From: an uncultured Clostridia bacterium | GTDB taxonomy: Bacteria; Bacillota; Clostridia; TANB77; CAG-508 | Assembly: GCA_934129785.1 (NCBI GenBank) | Contig: CAKOWW010000001.1 | Coordinates: 53,335-117,334 of the forward strand | DNA: 64,000 nt | Reading direction: 5' to 3' | Part shown: positions 1-11,368 of the stretch, piece by piece | How positions within the stretch are numbered: position 1 is the first letter of the stretch | Layout: each line of letters opens with the position of its first letter | Position numbers and translations under genes: made by a program | Notes under the pieces: model-generated | Told to the model about the DNA's origin: nothing | The model's database searches: none | Seen by the model: only the letters and a program-made list of their open reading frames with translations

Positions 1-2
1 AA

Positions 3-359
3 AAGGCTACAAAAACAACATCAAGATCTGCAGAAAAAACAAGAACACCAGTATCAACAACATCAACAGCAGTAATAGGTGGTGAAACATATAAAATAAC
101 AGCATACTGCTCATGCGCAAAATGTTGTGGAAAAACAACAGGAAGAACAGCTTCAGGCGCAAAAGCAACAGCAGGGGTAACAGTTGCTGCACCAGCAAAA
201 TTTGCATTTGGAACAAAATTAAATATAGGTGGACACGTTTATACAGTACAAGATAGAGGTGGAGCAATACAAGGTAACAGAATAGATGTATATGTAAGCT
301 CACACTCAGCAGCATTACAATGGGGAGTAAAATACTTACCAGTAAGTGTTGCTAACTAA
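3..359 (+). CDS. 3D-domain cell-wall protein, 3' end only
   Basis: The reading frame enters from the left edge, so the start is missing. The visible 118 residues begin with a Thr/Ser/Ala-rich linker (about residues 1-27) followed by a 3D domain: a YKITAYCSCAKCC motif, then GTKLNIGG, YTVQDRGGAI and RIDVYV. The 3D (three-Asp) fold is a double-psi beta barrel found in Firmicutes cell-wall proteins such as YocH and YuiC, which act as or resemble lytic transglycosylases. The two Asp-containing strands QDRGG and RIDVYV are intact. It ends in VSVAN and is followed by a terminator, so it is the last gene of its unit. Its N-terminal signal and any LysM or SH3 repeats would lie upstream of this window. 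Confidence 0.85.
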   Translation, partial: KATKTTSRSAEKTRTPVSTTSTAVIGGETYKITAYCSCAKCCGKTTGRTASGAKATAGVTVAAPAKFAFGTKLNIGGHVYTVQDRGGAIQGNRIDVYVSSHSAALQWGVKYLPVSVAN

Positions 360-378
360 ACAATTAAATATAAAATTA

Positions 379-402
379 AAACCAGCCAAAAGCTGGTTTT
401 TT
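379..402 (+). terminator. Rho-independent terminator of the 3D-domain gene
   Basis: An AAACCAGC / GCTGGTTT stem with a 5-nt loop runs straight into a T run, 20 bases after the stop codon. Confidence 0.85.
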
Positions 403-542
403 GATATTATAGAAAATTCTAAAATAAATCGTAACAAATATTGCACAAAATTAAATAAAGATGATATACTTATAAAACAAAGAAACAATGGTTTATAGGT
501 AAAACCACGAAAAATCTAAATATATAAGAAGGAATTAAAATT

Positions 543-1301
543 ATGAAATTAATATCATGGAATGTAAACGGAATACGAGCATGTATAACAAAAGGATTCA
601 AAGAATTCTTTAAAACAGCAAATGCAGACATATTCTGTATACAAGAAACAAAATGTCAAAAAGGACAAGTAGAATTAGAATTTGAAGGATATAAAAGCTA
701 TTGGAACAGCGCAGAAAAGAAAGGATATTCAGGAACAGCAATATTCACAAAAAAAGAACCACTAAATGTAACATATGGAATCGGAATAGAAGAACATGAC
801 AAAGAAGGAAGAGTAATAACACTAGAATACGAGAAATTCTACATGGTAAATATATATACACCAAATTCAAAAAGAGAATTAGAGAGACTAGAATATAGAC
901 AAATATGGGAAGATGAAATAAGAAAATACTTATTAAAATTAAATGAAACAAAACCAGTAATAATGTGTGGAGACTTAAATGTAGCACACGAGGAAATAGA
1001 CTTAAAAAATCCAAAAACAAATCATAGAAGTGCAGGTTTTACAGATGAAGAAAGAAATAAAATGACAGAACTTTTACAAGCAGGTTTTATAGACAGTTTT
1101 AGATATTTATATCCAACACAAGAAAATATTTATAGTTGGTGGTCATATATGAGAAAAGCAAGAGAAAAAAATGTAGGGTGGAGAATAGACTATTTTATAG
1201 TATCAAAAGACATAGAAAGCAAAATAAAAGAAGCTAGAATAGATACCGACATTTTAGGAAGTGATCACTGCCCAGTGGAATTAGAAATAGATATAAAATA
1301 A
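543..1301 (+). CDS. xth: Exodeoxyribonuclease III (AP endonuclease, ExoA/XthA family)
   Basis: Base-excision repair enzyme that incises DNA at abasic sites and removes blocked 3' ends using Mg2+. At 252 residues it is full length. Visible motifs in order are WNVNGIRA (residue 6 on), IQETK with the metal-binding Glu at about 35, YSGTAIF, the catalytic Tyr region NIYTPNS, GDLNVAHEEID (Asp/Asn pair), GFTDEER, YSWWSYM, WRIDYF and the terminal SDHCPVELE with the catalytic Asp-His. A purine-rich AAGAAGGA ribosome site lies just upstream of the ATG. It is followed after 21 bases by the permease gene and may be co-transcribed with it. Nothing is odd about its sequence. Confidence 0.95.
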   Translation: MKLISWNVNGIRACITKGFKEFFKTANADIFCIQETKCQKGQVELEFEGYKSYWNSAEKKGYSGTAIFTKKEPLNVTYGIGIEEHDKEGRVITLEYEKFYMVNIYTPNSKRELERLEYRQIWEDEIRKYLLKLNETKPVIMCGDLNVAHEEIDLKNPKTNHRSAGFTDEERNKMTELLQAGFIDSFRYLYPTQENIYSWWSYMRKAREKNVGWRIDYFIVSKDIESKIKEARIDTDILGSDHCPVELEIDIK

Positions 1302-1322
1302 TAAAGAATGGAGAAAAATAAA

Positions 1323-2462
1323 ATGAGCGAAATAAAAAATCATTGGAAAAAATGGATATACTGGTTTATGTTAGGAGTAGCTATAATAGTAGTATACAAG
1401 GCATTAGATAATTTTGGAAATATAATGGGAGAAGTAGGAAAATTTTTTGATATATTAGGACCATTTTTAGTAGGAATATTAATTTCATATTTGCTTTACA
1501 TACCATGTAAAAAAACAGAAGAGGCATATACAAGTTCAAAAAGCAAATTAATAAGAAAAAAAGCAAGAACATTAAGCATAATAACAGTTTATATAATAGT
1601 TGTATTATTAATAATGATACTAATAAACTTTATATTGCCAGTTGTAATAGAAAGTATTACAGAACTATTTAATAATCTTCAATGGTATGTAGATACAGCA
1701 ATTCATAAATATAATGCACTTCCAGAAGACTCAATGCTAAAAGGAGAAATAGTGCAAGAACTAATAACAAATGTACAAAATATTAATTTAAAAAAATATC
1801 TTAATTTAGATAATATATTAGGATATTTAATGGGAGCAATAAATGCTGTAACAAGTGTGTTTAATATATTTGTGGCAGTTATTGTATCAATATATATATT
1901 ATCAGAAAGAACACAAATTATAAAATCATTAAAGAAATTTGTGTCAGCAATGTTTAAAGACAAAACATATAAAAACATAGATAAATATTTTAATAATTCA
2001 AATGAAATATTTTTCAAATTTGTAGCAAGTCAATTTTTAGATGCTGTTGTAGTAGGATTTTTAACAACAATAGCAATGACAATAATGAAAATAAAATTTG
2101 CTCCATTACTAGGATTTATGATAGGATTATTTAATATGATACCATACATAGGAGCAATAATTGCAGTAGTAATAGCAGGCTTGATAACATTAATAACAGG
2201 TGGATTATCTCAAGCAATATGGATGTTTATAGTTGTAATAATATTGCAACAAATAGATGCAAACATAATAAACCCGAAAATAATAGGACAATCATTAAAA
2301 ATAAGTCCTTTACTTGTAATATTTGCTGTAACTGTTGGGGGAGCTTATTTTGGAATATTAGGAATGTTTTTAGCTGTGCCAGTTATGGCTGTTATAAAAA
2401 TTGTAATAGAAGATCTTGTTGATATGAAACTAGCCGAAAAACAAAAAGAAATTACTAGATAA
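1323..2462 (+). CDS. AI-2E/PerM family membrane transporter
   Basis: Polytopic membrane protein of the AI-2E (TqsA/PerM/YdiK) family, whose members export small molecules; the substrate here cannot be told. The 379 residues show an N-terminal membrane pair (WIYWFMLGVAIIVVY; FLVGILISYLL), a third segment with IITVYIIVVLLIMILI, an extracytoplasmic stretch, and the conserved C-terminal block with LGFMIGLFNMIPYIGAII and NPKIIGQSLKISPLLV. I place the start at the ATG at 1323 because GGAG at 1310-1313 is 9 bases upstream; an in-frame ATG at 1308 lacks such a site. The stop codon lies inside the terminal repeat of the palindromic element that follows, so the last residues (..EITR) may come from that insertion. 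Confidence 0.85.
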   Translation: MSEIKNHWKKWIYWFMLGVAIIVVYKALDNFGNIMGEVGKFFDILGPFLVGILISYLLYIPCKKTEEAYTSSKSKLIRKKARTLSIITVYIIVVLLIMILINFILPVVIESITELFNNLQWYVDTAIHKYNALPEDSMLKGEIVQELITNVQNINLKKYLNLDNILGYLMGAINAVTSVFNIFVAVIVSIYILSERTQIIKSLKKFVSAMFKDKTYKNIDKYFNNSNEIFFKFVASQFLDAVVVGFLTTIAMTIMKIKFAPLLGFMIGLFNMIPYIGAIIAVVIAGLITLITGGLSQAIWMFIVVIILQQIDANIINPKIIGQSLKISPLLVIFAVTVGGAYFGILGMFLAVPVMAVIKIVIEDLVDMKLAEKQKEITR

Positions 2463-2700
2463 TGGTTATGAGAAAATTTTCAAAAGAACTCCTTGATATA
2501 TAAGCTTTTCATTTCATTCCTCGGTTTATTACAAAATTTAAGAAATTCTAAATTGCTTTATGGGTCCTTTCCACTATCGTGAACTCTTACCATAAAACTG
2601 CATAGAATTTCTAAAATTTTTCCATGCACATTCGTCATTTCATTCAAAGCTTATATATCAAGGATTTCTTTGCATTAATAATAAACTATTAACTATGAAC
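2451..2700 (+). repeat. Palindromic ~250-bp element, copy 1 (forward)
   Basis: First of five copies in the window. The outer arms 2490-2507 and 2647-2664 are perfect inverted complements. An inner stem pairs AGAAATTCTA...TTTTATGG with CCATAAAA...TAGAATTTCT, capped by CAC-TATC-GTG. The left end ATTACTAGATAATGG resembles the inverted right end GTTCATAGTTAATAG. No coding capacity. The left end supplies the stop codon of the permease gene. Short AAAAGAA-like sequences on both sides may be an eroded target duplication. Confidence 0.85.
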
Positions 2701-2729
2701 AAAAGGAAAATATTGAATATAAAATAGTC

Positions 2730-2758
2730 TTTACAACTATAAAACTTTATAGTATAAT
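2730..2758 (+). promoter_or_regulatory. Sigma-A-type promoter for the COG2426 gene
   Basis: TTTACA (2730-2735), 17-base spacer, TATAAT (2753-2758), 35 bases before the start codon. Confidence 0.75.
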
Positions 2759-2793
2759 GAGCCCTGTAAAATAAGAAAACAAGGAGAATAAAC

Positions 2794-3285
2794 ATGTTAA
2801 AAAAATATATATTAGTATTTTTAATTTCAATGGTGCCATTAATAGAACTAAGAGGAGCAGTACCAGTAGGACTAAGCACATTATGGGGAGAGCCAATGCA
2901 ATTACTTCCTTTATATGCAATATGCATAATAGGAAATATGCTACCAGTTCCAATAATTTTCTTCTTTGCAAGAAAGGTATTAGAATGGGGAGCAAATAAA
3001 AAATACATAGGAAAATTCTTCACATTTTGTTTAGAAAAAGGTGAAAAAGGTGGAAAAAAACTACAAGAAAAAGCAGGAAAAGGACTATATTGGGCATTAT
3101 TCCTATTTGTAGGTATTCCATTGCCAGGAACAGGTGCTTGGACAGGAACTTTAGCAGCAAGCCTATTAGATATGGATTTCAAAAAAAGTATTATAGCAGT
3201 AATGGCTGGAGTAGTACTAGCAGGAATAATAATGGGACTAGCATCAATGGGACTATTTGGAGCAGTTGGAGCAATTTTTAGTTAA
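2794..3285 (+). CDS. Small multidrug export family protein (COG2426)
   Basis: A 163-residue integral membrane protein of the COG2426 'small multi-drug export' family; a drug export role is a family label, not demonstrated. Four hydrophobic segments are visible: ILVFLISMVPLIELRGAVPVGL, PLYAICIIGNMLPVPIIFFFA, GLYWALFLFVGIPLPGTGAW and IAVMAGVVLAGIIMGLASMG. The ELRGAVP and IPLPGTGAWTG motifs in two halves suggest an internally duplicated, inverted fold. The start ATG has an AAGGAGA ribosome site 8 bases upstream. It is a single-gene unit with its own promoter and a strong terminator and lies between two copies of the palindromic element. Confidence 0.85.
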   Translation: MLKKYILVFLISMVPLIELRGAVPVGLSTLWGEPMQLLPLYAICIIGNMLPVPIIFFFARKVLEWGANKKYIGKFFTFCLEKGEKGGKKLQEKAGKGLYWALFLFVGIPLPGTGAWTGTLAASLLDMDFKKSIIAVMAGVVLAGIIMGLASMGLFGAVGAIFS

Positions 3286-3307
3286 TAATTAGAAGTAAAA
3301 ATAGATG

Positions 3308-3374
3308 TCTTGAAGTGAACCTAAATTATTAGATAAAAAGTTTAATAATTTTGGTTCGCTTCAAGATATTTTTT
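3308..3374 (+). terminator. Rho-independent terminator of the COG2426 gene
   Basis: A long stem (TCTTGAAGTGAACC with GGTTCGCTTCAAGA, one mismatch), extended by AAATTATTA/TAATAATTT, precedes a T run. Confidence 0.85.
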
Positions 3375-3623
3375 GTTGCTAGATAATGGGTTAAAAAAAG
3401 CAATAGAAATCCTTGATATATAAGCTTTTCATTACATGACTCGGCTTATTATAAAATTTAAGAAATTCTAAATTGTTTTATGGGTCCTTTCCACTAAAAG
3501 TGAACTCTTACCATAAAACTGCATAGAATTTCTAAAATTTTTCCATGCACATTCGTCATTTCATTTAAAGCTTATATATCAAGGATTTTTTTGTATTAAT
3601 AACACCCACCCTTGACCAGTAAC
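3375..3623 (+). repeat. Palindromic ~250-bp element, copy 2 (forward)
   Basis: Best-preserved ends: left GTTGCTAGATAATGGG against inverted right end GTTACTGGTCAAGGG, bounded on both sides by ATTTTTT, a possible 7-bp target duplication. The inner hairpin is CACTAAAAGTG. Outer arms match those of copy 1. It sits between the terminator of the preceding gene and the rpoB promoter and has no coding capacity. Confidence 0.85.
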
Positions 3624-3651
3624 ATTTTTTTGTAAAAAACTCGCTAAACTA

Positions 3652-3923
3652 TTGACATGTGTAGAAAAAATATGATATCATATTGTAGATTAAAATATAG
3701 TATGGGAAACTATACGAAAAACGAATTTAAATCAAGCAATTTTTGCAAAACAAACATAAGTTAAAAAGTTAAAAGAAGAGGAATTAAATATAAGGAGCCC
3801 TAAGGAAAGAGCTTGTAAGAGCAGACAAGCAAAATCCAAAGACAAGCAAATTATATTTAAGAAGGACTTCTTTTAGAAAAATAAATTTCAATCTGCTTAA
3901 AAATTTTTTATGAGGTGATTTTT
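3652..3923 (+). promoter_or_regulatory. rpoBC promoter and long untranslated leader
   Basis: TTGACA (3652-3657), 18-base spacer and TATCAT (3676-3681) form a promoter. About 230 bases of leader follow, with a small hairpin (TAGTATGGGAAACTATA) and complementary TAAATATA and TATATTTA segments around 3786-3860. The leader lies where rplJL would often precede rpoB; neither gene is present here. A ribosomal-protein or attenuation control is possible but not shown. Confidence 0.6.
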
Positions 3924-6900
3924 TTGAAAATTAAAGAAGTGAAATACGAGAAAGCCTCTCGTAAAGATTTCGCAAAAGTTGGCGACTATATCGAAATGCC
4001 AAACCTAATCAAAGTCCAAAAAGACTCATATGACTGGTTCATAGAAGAAGGATTAGGAGAAGTACTAAAAGATATATCACCAATTGAAGACTACTCAGGC
4101 AATTTAGTTCTAGAATTTTTCGACTATTACATGGAAGAGAAAACAAAATATTCAGTAGAAGAAGCAAAAGAAAGAGATGCAACATACTCTACAAGATTAC
4201 ACGTAAAAGTAAGATTAATAAACCGTGAAACAGGTGAAATCAAAGAACAAGAAATCTACTTAGGAGACTTCCCACTAATGACAGATAGTGGAACATTTGT
4301 AATCAATGGAGCAGAAAGAGTTGTAGTAAGCCAATTAGTACGTTCACCAGGATGCTACTATGCAGAAGAATTTGATACAAAAACAGGAAAGAAAACATAT
4401 ACATCAACAGTAATGCCATTGCGTGGAGCATGGTTAGAATACGAAACAGATGGAAACGACATATTCTGGGCGCGTGTTGACAGAACAAGAAAAGTACCTG
4501 TAACAACAGTATTAAGAGCAATTGGTCTAACAACAGACAGCCAAATGTTAGAACTATTTGGTGAAGAAGAAATGTTAAAAGCAACATTAAACAAAGACAC
4601 AATAAAAGACCAAGATGAAGCCTTAATAGAAATATACAAAAAATTAAGACCAGGAGAATTACCAACAGTAGAAGCTGCAAGAAACCTATTTAATGGATTA
4701 TTCTATGACAATAGAAGATATGACTTAGCAAAAGTAGGAAGATACAAATTCAATCAAAAACTAGCATTAGCTGGAAGAATAGAAGGAAAAGTATCTGCAA
4801 AAGACATAATTGACAGCGAAACAGGAGAAGTATTAGTACAAGCAGGAGAAGTAATCTCAGAAGAAACAGCAGAAAACATTCAAAATGCTGGAATCAATGT
4901 AGTAGATATAACAATGGGAGACAAAACAATAAGAATAATAGGAAATGCAACATGCAATATCCACAAAGTATTACCAACAGTTGATTTAAGCAAATTACAT
5001 ATAAAAGAATTAGTAAACTACAATGTACTTAAAAATATAGTAGACAATACAGAAGAAAAAGACTTAGTAAAGGCATTAGAAGAAAGAATGGAAGAATTAA
5101 TTCCAAAACACATAACAACAGAAGACATGATAGCATCAATAAACTATCTATTTAACCTATCACATGGATTAGGAAAACCAGATGATATCGACCACTTAGC
5201 AAACCGTAGAATTAGATGTGTTGGAGAATTATTACAAAACCAATTCAGAATTGGATTAACAAGACTTGAAAGAGTAGTTCGTGAAAGAATGACAATTCAA
5301 GACTTAGATGTTGTAACACCACAAACATTAATAAACACAAAACCAATAACATCAGCAATAAGAGAATTCTTTGGAAGCTCTCAATTATCACAATTCATGG
5401 ATCAAACAAACCCACTATCAGAACTAACACATAAAAGAAGAATATCAGCATTAGGACCTGGTGGATTAACAAGAGAAAGAGCAGGATTCGAAGTACGTGA
5501 CGTTCACTATACACACTATGGTAGACTATGTCCAATCGAATCACCAGAAGGACCAAACATTGGACTTATATCAGCACTTTCATCATTTGCAAGCATAAAT
5601 GAATATGGATTTATCGAAACACCATATAGAAAAATAGATCCAGAAACACATAAACTAACAGATATAGTAGAATATATGAGTGCAGATGTAGAAGATAACT
5701 ACATAATAGCACAAGCTTCTGAACCAGTAGATGAAGAAGGAAGATTTGTAAATCCACGCGTAAGAGTTAGATTTAGAAATGAAGTAATAGAAGTTGACAG
5801 TGATAAAGTACAATATGTAGATGTATCACCAAAACAATTAGTATCAATAGCAGCAGCAATGATACCATTCTTAGAGCATGATGATGCAAAAAGAGCGCTA
5901 ATGGGTGCCAACATGCAACGTCAAGCAGTGCCACTTATGATTACAGAAAGTCCAATAGTAGGAACAGGAATAGAATATAGAGCAGCAAAAGACTCTGGAA
6001 TATTAGTTCTAGCAGAAGACGATGGAGTAATCGAAAAAGTTACTGGTGATTACATTACAGTAAAATATAAAAATGGAAAAACAGTAACACACAAATTACG
6101 TAAATTTAAAAGAACAAATGGTGGAACATGTATAAACCAAAAACCAATAGTTAAAAAAGGTGAAAAAGTTAAAAAAGGTGATGCAATCGCTGATGGACCA
6201 TCAACAAAAAACGGAGAAATGGCACTTGGTAAAAACGTATTAGTAGCATTCTCAACATGGGAAGGATACAACTACGAAGATGCTATATTAATAAATGAAA
6301 AACTAGTAAAAGAAGATGTATTTACATCAATTCATATTGAAGAATATGACTGTGAATGTAGAGACACAAAACTAGGAGCAGAAGAAATAACAAGAGACAT
6401 ACCAAACATTGGAGATGACTCATTAAAAGACCTAGATGAAAACGGAATAATAAGAATTGGTGCAGAAGTAAGACCAGGAGATATCCTAGTTGGAAAAGTA
6501 ACACCAAAAGGAGAAACAGAACTAACAGCTGAAGAAAGATTATTAAGAGCAATCTTTGGAGAAAAAGCTAGAGAAGTAAGAGATACATCATTAAGAGTAC
6601 CACATGGAGAAGCAGGAACAATAGTAGATGTAAAAATATTCACTAGAGAAAATTCAGATGAATTAGGACCTGGAGTAAACCAAATAATTAGATGTTACAT
6701 AGCAACAAAAAGAAAAATATCAGTTGGAGATAAAATGGCAGGACGTCATGGAAATAAAGGTGTTATATCAAGAGTATTACCAGAAGAAGATATGCCATTT
6801 ATGCCAGATGGAACACCAATAGACATATTATTAAATCCATTAGGTGTGCCATCACGTATGAACTTAGGTCAAGTTCTAGAAGTTCACTTAGGTGGAGCTG

Positions 6901-7631
6901 CAAAAGCATTAGGCTGGAAAGTATCAACACCAGTATTTGACGGAGCAACAGAGGAAGATGTAAGAGAATTACTAGCACAAGCAGGAATGAGTGAAGATGG
7001 AAAAACAATTCTTTATGATGGAAGAACTGGAGATCCATTTGATAAACCAATTACAGTTGGTGTAATGTATATGTTAAAACTACATCACTTAGTAGATGAT
7101 AAGATCCATGCTCGTTCAACAGGACCATACTCATTAGTAACACAACAACCACTAGGAGGAAAAGCACAATTTGGTGGACAACGTTTTGGAGAAATGGAAG
7201 TTTGGGCATTAGAGGCATATGGTGCTGCATACACACTACAAGAAATGTTAACTGTAAAATCAGATGATGTTGTAGGACGTGTAAAAACATATGAAGCAAT
7301 AGTAAAAGGTGAAAATATACCAGAACCAGGAGTTCCAGAAAGCTTCAAAGTACTAGTAAAAGAACTACAATCATTAGGATTAGATGTTCGTTTATATTCA
7401 GAAGACAACAAAGAATTAGAACTAAAAGAAAATGTTGAAGAAGGAATTGAATATGATCCAGAAAAAGATAAAAAAGTATTATCTGAAGAACATGTAATAG
7501 AAGAAGGCGACTTAGATGGATACAGTGAAGAAACTGAAGATGATACATTACTAGAAGATGAAGCATTACCAGAAGAAGATAGTGATGAACTATTTGAAGC
7601 CCTAGATGATGAAGATGATGAGATTTTATAA
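3924..7631 (+). CDS. rpoB: DNA-directed RNA polymerase beta subunit
   Basis: Catalytic core subunit of RNA polymerase, about 1235 residues, full length. The rifampicin-binding cluster near residue 487 reads [20 protein letters not shown] then [11 protein letters not shown]: the equivalents of E. coli Q513, D516, H526 and S531 are all wild type, so rifampicin susceptibility is predicted. Other landmarks are [23 protein letters not shown] and the C-terminal [20 protein letters not shown] clamp motif. I chose the TTG at 3924 because GAGGTGAT (3912-3919) sits at ideal spacing; a GTG at 3915 lies within that ribosome site. The last ~60 residues form a strongly acidic tail (many Glu/Asp). Co-transcribed with rpoC 65 bases downstream. 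Confidence 0.98.
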   Translation: MKIKEVKYEKASRKDFAKVGDYIEMPNLIKVQKDSYDWFIEEGLGEVLKDISPIEDYSGNLVLEFFDYYMEEKTKYSVEEAKERDATYSTRLHVKVRLINRETGEIKEQEIYLGDFPLMTDSGTFVINGAERVVVSQLVRSPGCYYAEEFDTKTGKKTYTSTVMPLRGAWLEYETDGNDIFWARVDRTRKVPVTTVLRAIGLTTDSQMLELFGEEEMLKATLNKDTIKDQDEALIEIYKKLRPGELPTVEAARNLFNGLFYDNRRYDLAKVGRYKFNQKLALAGRIEGKVSAKDIIDSETGEVLVQAGEVISEETAENIQNAGINVVDITMGDKTIRIIGNATCNIHKVLPTVDLSKLHIKELVNYNVLKNIVDNTEEKDLVKALEERMEELIPKHITTEDMIASINYLFNLSHGLGKPDDIDHLANRRIRCVGELLQNQFRIGLTRLERVVRERMTIQDLDVVTPQTLINTKPITSAIREFFGSSQLSQFMDQTNPLSELTHKRRISALGPGGLTRERAGFEVRDVHYTHYGRLCPIESPEGPNIGLISALSSFASINEYGFIETPYRKIDPETHKLTDIVEYMSADVEDNYIIAQASEPVDEEGRFVNPRVRVRFRNEVIEVDSDKVQYVDVSPKQLVSIAAAMIPFLEHDDAKRALMGANMQRQAVPLMITESPIVGTGIEYRAAKDSGILVLAEDDGVIEKVTGDYITVKYKNGKTVTHKLRKFKRTNGGTCINQKPIVKKGEKVKKGDAIADGPSTKNGEMALGKNVLVAFSTWEGYNYEDAILINEKLVKEDVFTSIHIEEYDCECRDTKLGAEEITRDIPNIGDDSLKDLDENGIIRIGAEVRPGDILVGKVTPKGETELTAEERLLRAIFGEKAREVRDTSLRVPHGEAGTIVDVKIFTRENSDELGPGVNQIIRCYIATKRKISVGDKMAGRHGNKGVISRVLPEEDMPFMPDGTPIDILLNPLGVPSRMNLGQVLEVHLGGAAKALGWKVSTPVFDGATEEDVRELLAQAGMSEDGKTILYDGRTGDPFDKPITVGVMYMLKLHHLVDDKIHARSTGPYSLVTQQPLGGKAQFGGQRFGEMEVWALEAYGAAYTLQEMLTVKSDDVVGRVKTYEAIVKGENIPEPGVPESFKVLVKELQSLGLDVRLYSEDNKELELKENVEEGIEYDPEKDKKVLSEEHVIEEGDLDGYSEETEDDTLLEDEALPEEDSDELFEALDDEDDEIL

Positions 7632-7696
7632 AAAATAAAGTTAGCAAAAGAAATGCTAATTAAAGGTATTTCTTTTGCGACATAGGAGGAAAATAA

Positions 7697-10600
7697 GTGG
7701 ACGAATTAGATATTTTTAATAAATTAAAAATAGGTGTGGCATCAGATGAAAAAATCAGGGAATGGTCAAAAGGAGAAGTAAAAAAACCAGAGACTATTAA
7801 CTATAGAACATTAAAACCAGAAAAAGATGGTCTATTCTGTGAAAGAATATTTGGGCCAACAAAAGACTGGGAATGCCACTGTGGAAAATATAAAAGAGTT
7901 AGATATAAAGGAATTGTATGTGATAGATGTGGTGTAGAAGTCACAAAATCAAAAGTAAGACGTGAAAGAATGGGACATATTGAACTTGCAGCACCAGTAG
8001 CACACATATGGTACTTTAAAGGAATCCCAAGTAGAATAGCATTAATGCTAGATGTATCACCAAGAAACCTAGAAAAAATCATATATTTTGCATCATACAT
8101 AGTAGTAGATAAAGGGGATACAAACTTAGAAAAATGCCAAGTTTTAAATGAAAAAGAATATCATGAAGCAGAAGAAAAATATGGTCGTGGTTCATTTAAA
8201 GCAAAAATGGGAGCAGAAGCAATAAGAGAATTACTAGAAAAAATAGACTTAAACAAATTATCAGCAGAAATCAAAAAAGAATTAGAAACTGCAAGTGAAC
8301 AAAAAAGAGTAAAACTAGTAAAAAGATTAGATACAGTAGAATCATTCAGAATATCTGGAAACAGACCTGAATGGATGGTTATGAATGTTGTACCAGTTAT
8401 ACCACCAGAATTAAGACCAATGGTTCAATTAGATGGTGGAAGATTTGCAACATCAGACTTAAACGACTTATATAGAAGAGTAATAAACAGAAATAATAGA
8501 TTAAAAAGACTACTAGAATTAGGAGCACCAGAAATAATTGTAAGAAATGAAAAAAGAATGTTACAAGAATCTGTAGATGCTTTAATAGACAATGGAAGAC
8601 GAGGAAGACCAGTAACAGGAGCTGGAAATAGACCATTAAAATCATTATCAGACATGTTAAAAGGAAAACAAGGTCGTTTCCGTCAAAACTTACTTGGAAA
8701 ACGTGTTGACTATTCAGGACGTTCTGTTATCGTAGTAGGACCAGAACTAAAAATTTATCAATGTGGATTACCAAAAGAAATGGCAGTAGAATTATTCAAA
8801 CCATTTGTAATGAGAGAATTAGTAGGTCGTGGAATAGCACAAAATATTAAAAATGCAAAAAGAATGGTAGAAAGACTAAGACCAGAAGTATGGGGAATAT
8901 TAGAAGAAGTTATAAAAGATCACCCAGTAATGTTAAACCGTGCCCCAACACTACATAGACTTGGAATTCAAAGCTTCGAGCCAGTATTAGTAGAAGGAAG
9001 AGCAATAAAACTTCACCCATTAGTTTGTGAAGCATTTAATGCCGACTTCGATGGTGACCAAATGGCAGTTCATTTACCACTATCACCAGAAGCACAAGCA
9101 GAATCAAGATATTTAATGTTATCAACAAACAACCTATTAAAACCACAAGATGGTAAATCAGTTGCAGTACCAAGACTAGATATGATTTTAGGAAGTTACT
9201 ATTTAACAATGGTATTAGATGGAGAAAAAGGAGAAGGAAAATACTTCAAAGATCCAGATGAAGCTATAATGGCATTCGAAAATCATGAAGTTGCAATACA
9301 TGCAAAAATATTTGTAAGAGTATCAAAAGAAATAGACGGAGAAATAAAAACTAAAAAAATAGAAACAAGTGTAGGAAGAATAATCTTCAACCAAGGAATC
9401 CCACAAGATTTAGGATTTATAGATAGAAATGAAGACCCATTCCAATACGAAATTAGTTTCCCAGTAATGAAAAAATCAATGGGACAAATAATTGAAAAAG
9501 TAATAAGAATACATGGACTAACAGAATCAGCAGAAGTAATAGACTACATAAAAGCTCTTGGATTTAAATATTCAACACTTGCTGGTATTACATTCTCTAT
9601 GGATGATGTAAAAGTACCACCAGCAAAAAAAGAATTATTAGCAGAAGCAGATGAAAGAGTAGCAACTATTAGAAAACAATATGCTCGTGGTTTAATAACA
9701 AACGAAGAAAGATATAATGCTGTAATCAATGTTTGGGAAGAAACAACTAAAAAAGTAAGTAATGCAATGGAAGAAAACTTCGATGAATTAAACCCAATAT
9801 ACATGATGGTTAAATCTGGAGCCCGTGGTAACATGAACCAATTAAGACAAATTGCTGGTATCCGTGGACTTATGGCAAGTACAACAGGTAAAGCAGTAGA
9901 AATACCAATTAGATCATCATTTGCAGAAGGTCTAGATGCTTTGGAATACTTTATTTCAGCCCATGGAGCTCGTAAAGGACTATCAGATACAGCTTTAAGA
10001 ACAGCCGATTCAGGATATTTAACAAGAAGATTAGTTGATGTATCACAAGACATAATAGTTAGAGAACATGATTGTGGAACAGATGAAGGAATAATAGTAT
10101 ATGATATTAAAGATGGAAACCAAATAATAGAAAAAATGCAAGAAAGACTAATTGGTAGATACCCAGTAAATGATGTAATAAATCCAGAAACAAATGAACT
10201 AATAGTAGACACAAATACAATGATAACAGAAGAAATAGCAGACAAAATAGTAGACGCCGGAATAGAAAAACTAGAAGTTCGTTCAGTAATAGGATGTCAT
10301 TCAAAACAAGGTGTATGCCAAAAATGTTATGGTATGGGATTAGCAAGAAGAAACTTAGTATCAATAGGAGAATCAGTAGGTATAATTGCTGCACAATCAA
10401 TTGGTGAACCAGGAACACAGCTTACAATGAGAACAATTCACTCTGGTGGTGTTGCAGGTGTAGCAGATATTACTCAAGGTTTACCTAGGGTTGAAGAATT
10501 ATTCGAAGCTAGAAAACCAAAGGGACTTGCAATAATTTCAGAAATAGATGGAAAAGTAAAAATAAAAGAAACAAAGAAAAAGAAAGAAGTTATAGTAACA

Positions 10601-11242
10601 TCAGGAGACAACTCAAAAACATATACAATACCATTTGGTTCAAAAATGAAAGTAAAAGATGGAGACATGGTAGTTGCTGCGCAACCACTAATTGAAGGTT
10701 CAATAAACCCAGCTGAAATCTTAGAAATCAAAGGACCAGAAGGAGTATTTGAATACTTAATTACAGAAGTACAAAAAGTATATAGAAACCAAGGTGTTGA
10801 TATCAATGATAAACACGTTGAAGTAATTGGAAGACAAATGCTTAAAAAAGTAAGAGTTGAAGACAATGCTGACACAGATATGTTCCCAGGAACATTAATT
10901 GATATGTATGAATTTGCAGATAAAAATGCAGAAGCAGTAGAACAAGGAAAACGCCCAGCAACTGGAAAGCGTGTATTATTAGGAATTACAAAAGCATCAC
11001 TTGCAACAGATAGTTTCTTATCTGCAGCATCATTCCAAGAAACAACAAGAGTATTAACTGAAGCAGCTATAAAAGGAAAAGTTGATGATTTAGTAGGACT
11101 AAAAGAAAACGTAATTATCGGTAAATTAATACCAGCTGGAACAGGAATGCAAAAATATCAAAATATTCATATAAATACTGAAAAAGAACTTGAAGAAACT
11201 TCTGATATAGAAGAAACTGTAAATGAAAAAACAGCAGAATAA
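7697..11242 (+). CDS. rpoC: DNA-directed RNA polymerase beta' subunit
   Basis: Catalytic subunit carrying the active-site Mg2+ motif [12 protein letters not shown] at about residue 447. The N-terminal zinc finger [20 protein letters not shown] and the second zinc site (CGTDEG ... [13 protein letters not shown]) are complete, as are the bridge-helix and trigger-loop regions ([15 protein letters not shown]). The 1181-residue length is that of Firmicutes beta'. It starts at GTG with an AGGAGG ribosome site 7 bases upstream. It is the second gene of the rpoBC operon and is followed by a terminator. The C-terminal tail after the conserved core is short and Glu/Thr-rich. Confidence 0.98.
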   Translation: MDELDIFNKLKIGVASDEKIREWSKGEVKKPETINYRTLKPEKDGLFCERIFGPTKDWECHCGKYKRVRYKGIVCDRCGVEVTKSKVRRERMGHIELAAPVAHIWYFKGIPSRIALMLDVSPRNLEKIIYFASYIVVDKGDTNLEKCQVLNEKEYHEAEEKYGRGSFKAKMGAEAIRELLEKIDLNKLSAEIKKELETASEQKRVKLVKRLDTVESFRISGNRPEWMVMNVVPVIPPELRPMVQLDGGRFATSDLNDLYRRVINRNNRLKRLLELGAPEIIVRNEKRMLQESVDALIDNGRRGRPVTGAGNRPLKSLSDMLKGKQGRFRQNLLGKRVDYSGRSVIVVGPELKIYQCGLPKEMAVELFKPFVMRELVGRGIAQNIKNAKRMVERLRPEVWGILEEVIKDHPVMLNRAPTLHRLGIQSFEPVLVEGRAIKLHPLVCEAFNADFDGDQMAVHLPLSPEAQAESRYLMLSTNNLLKPQDGKSVAVPRLDMILGSYYLTMVLDGEKGEGKYFKDPDEAIMAFENHEVAIHAKIFVRVSKEIDGEIKTKKIETSVGRIIFNQGIPQDLGFIDRNEDPFQYEISFPVMKKSMGQIIEKVIRIHGLTESAEVIDYIKALGFKYSTLAGITFSMDDVKVPPAKKELLAEADERVATIRKQYARGLITNEERYNAVINVWEETTKKVSNAMEENFDELNPIYMMVKSGARGNMNQLRQIAGIRGLMASTTGKAVEIPIRSSFAEGLDALEYFISAHGARKGLSDTALRTADSGYLTRRLVDVSQDIIVREHDCGTDEGIIVYDIKDGNQIIEKMQERLIGRYPVNDVINPETNELIVDTNTMITEEIADKIVDAGIEKLEVRSVIGCHSKQGVCQKCYGMGLARRNLVSIGESVGIIAAQSIGEPGTQLTMRTIHSGGVAGVADITQGLPRVEELFEARKPKGLAIISEIDGKVKIKETKKKKEVIVTSGDNSKTYTIPFGSKMKVKDGDMVVAAQPLIEGSINPAEILEIKGPEGVFEYLITEVQKVYRNQGVDINDKHVEVIGRQMLKKVRVEDNADTDMFPGTLIDMYEFADKNAEAVEQGKRPATGKRVLLGITKASLATDSFLSAASFQETTRVLTEAAIKGKVDDLVGLKENVIIGKLIPAGTGMQKYQNIHINTEKELEETSDIEETVNEKTAE

Positions 11243-11249
11243 AAATAAA

Positions 11250-11281
11250 AAATTAGCCAAATAACATTGGCTAATTTTTTT
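11250..11281 (+). terminator. Rho-independent terminator of rpoBC
   Basis: AAATTAGCCAA / TTGGCTAATTT stem with a short loop, followed by a T run. Confidence 0.9.
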
Positions 11282-11307
11282 GACGTTTTTCGACATTTTG
11301 TGAATCC

Positions 11308-11336
11308 TTGACAAAACGCATAAATACTAGTAAAAT
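11308..11336 (+). promoter_or_regulatory. gdpP promoter
   Basis: TTGACA (11308-11313), 17-base spacer, TAAAAT (11331-11336), 33 bases before the gdpP start. Confidence 0.8.
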
Positions 11337-11368
11337 AGAGTAGAATGAATATAAGGAGAAATTTTTTT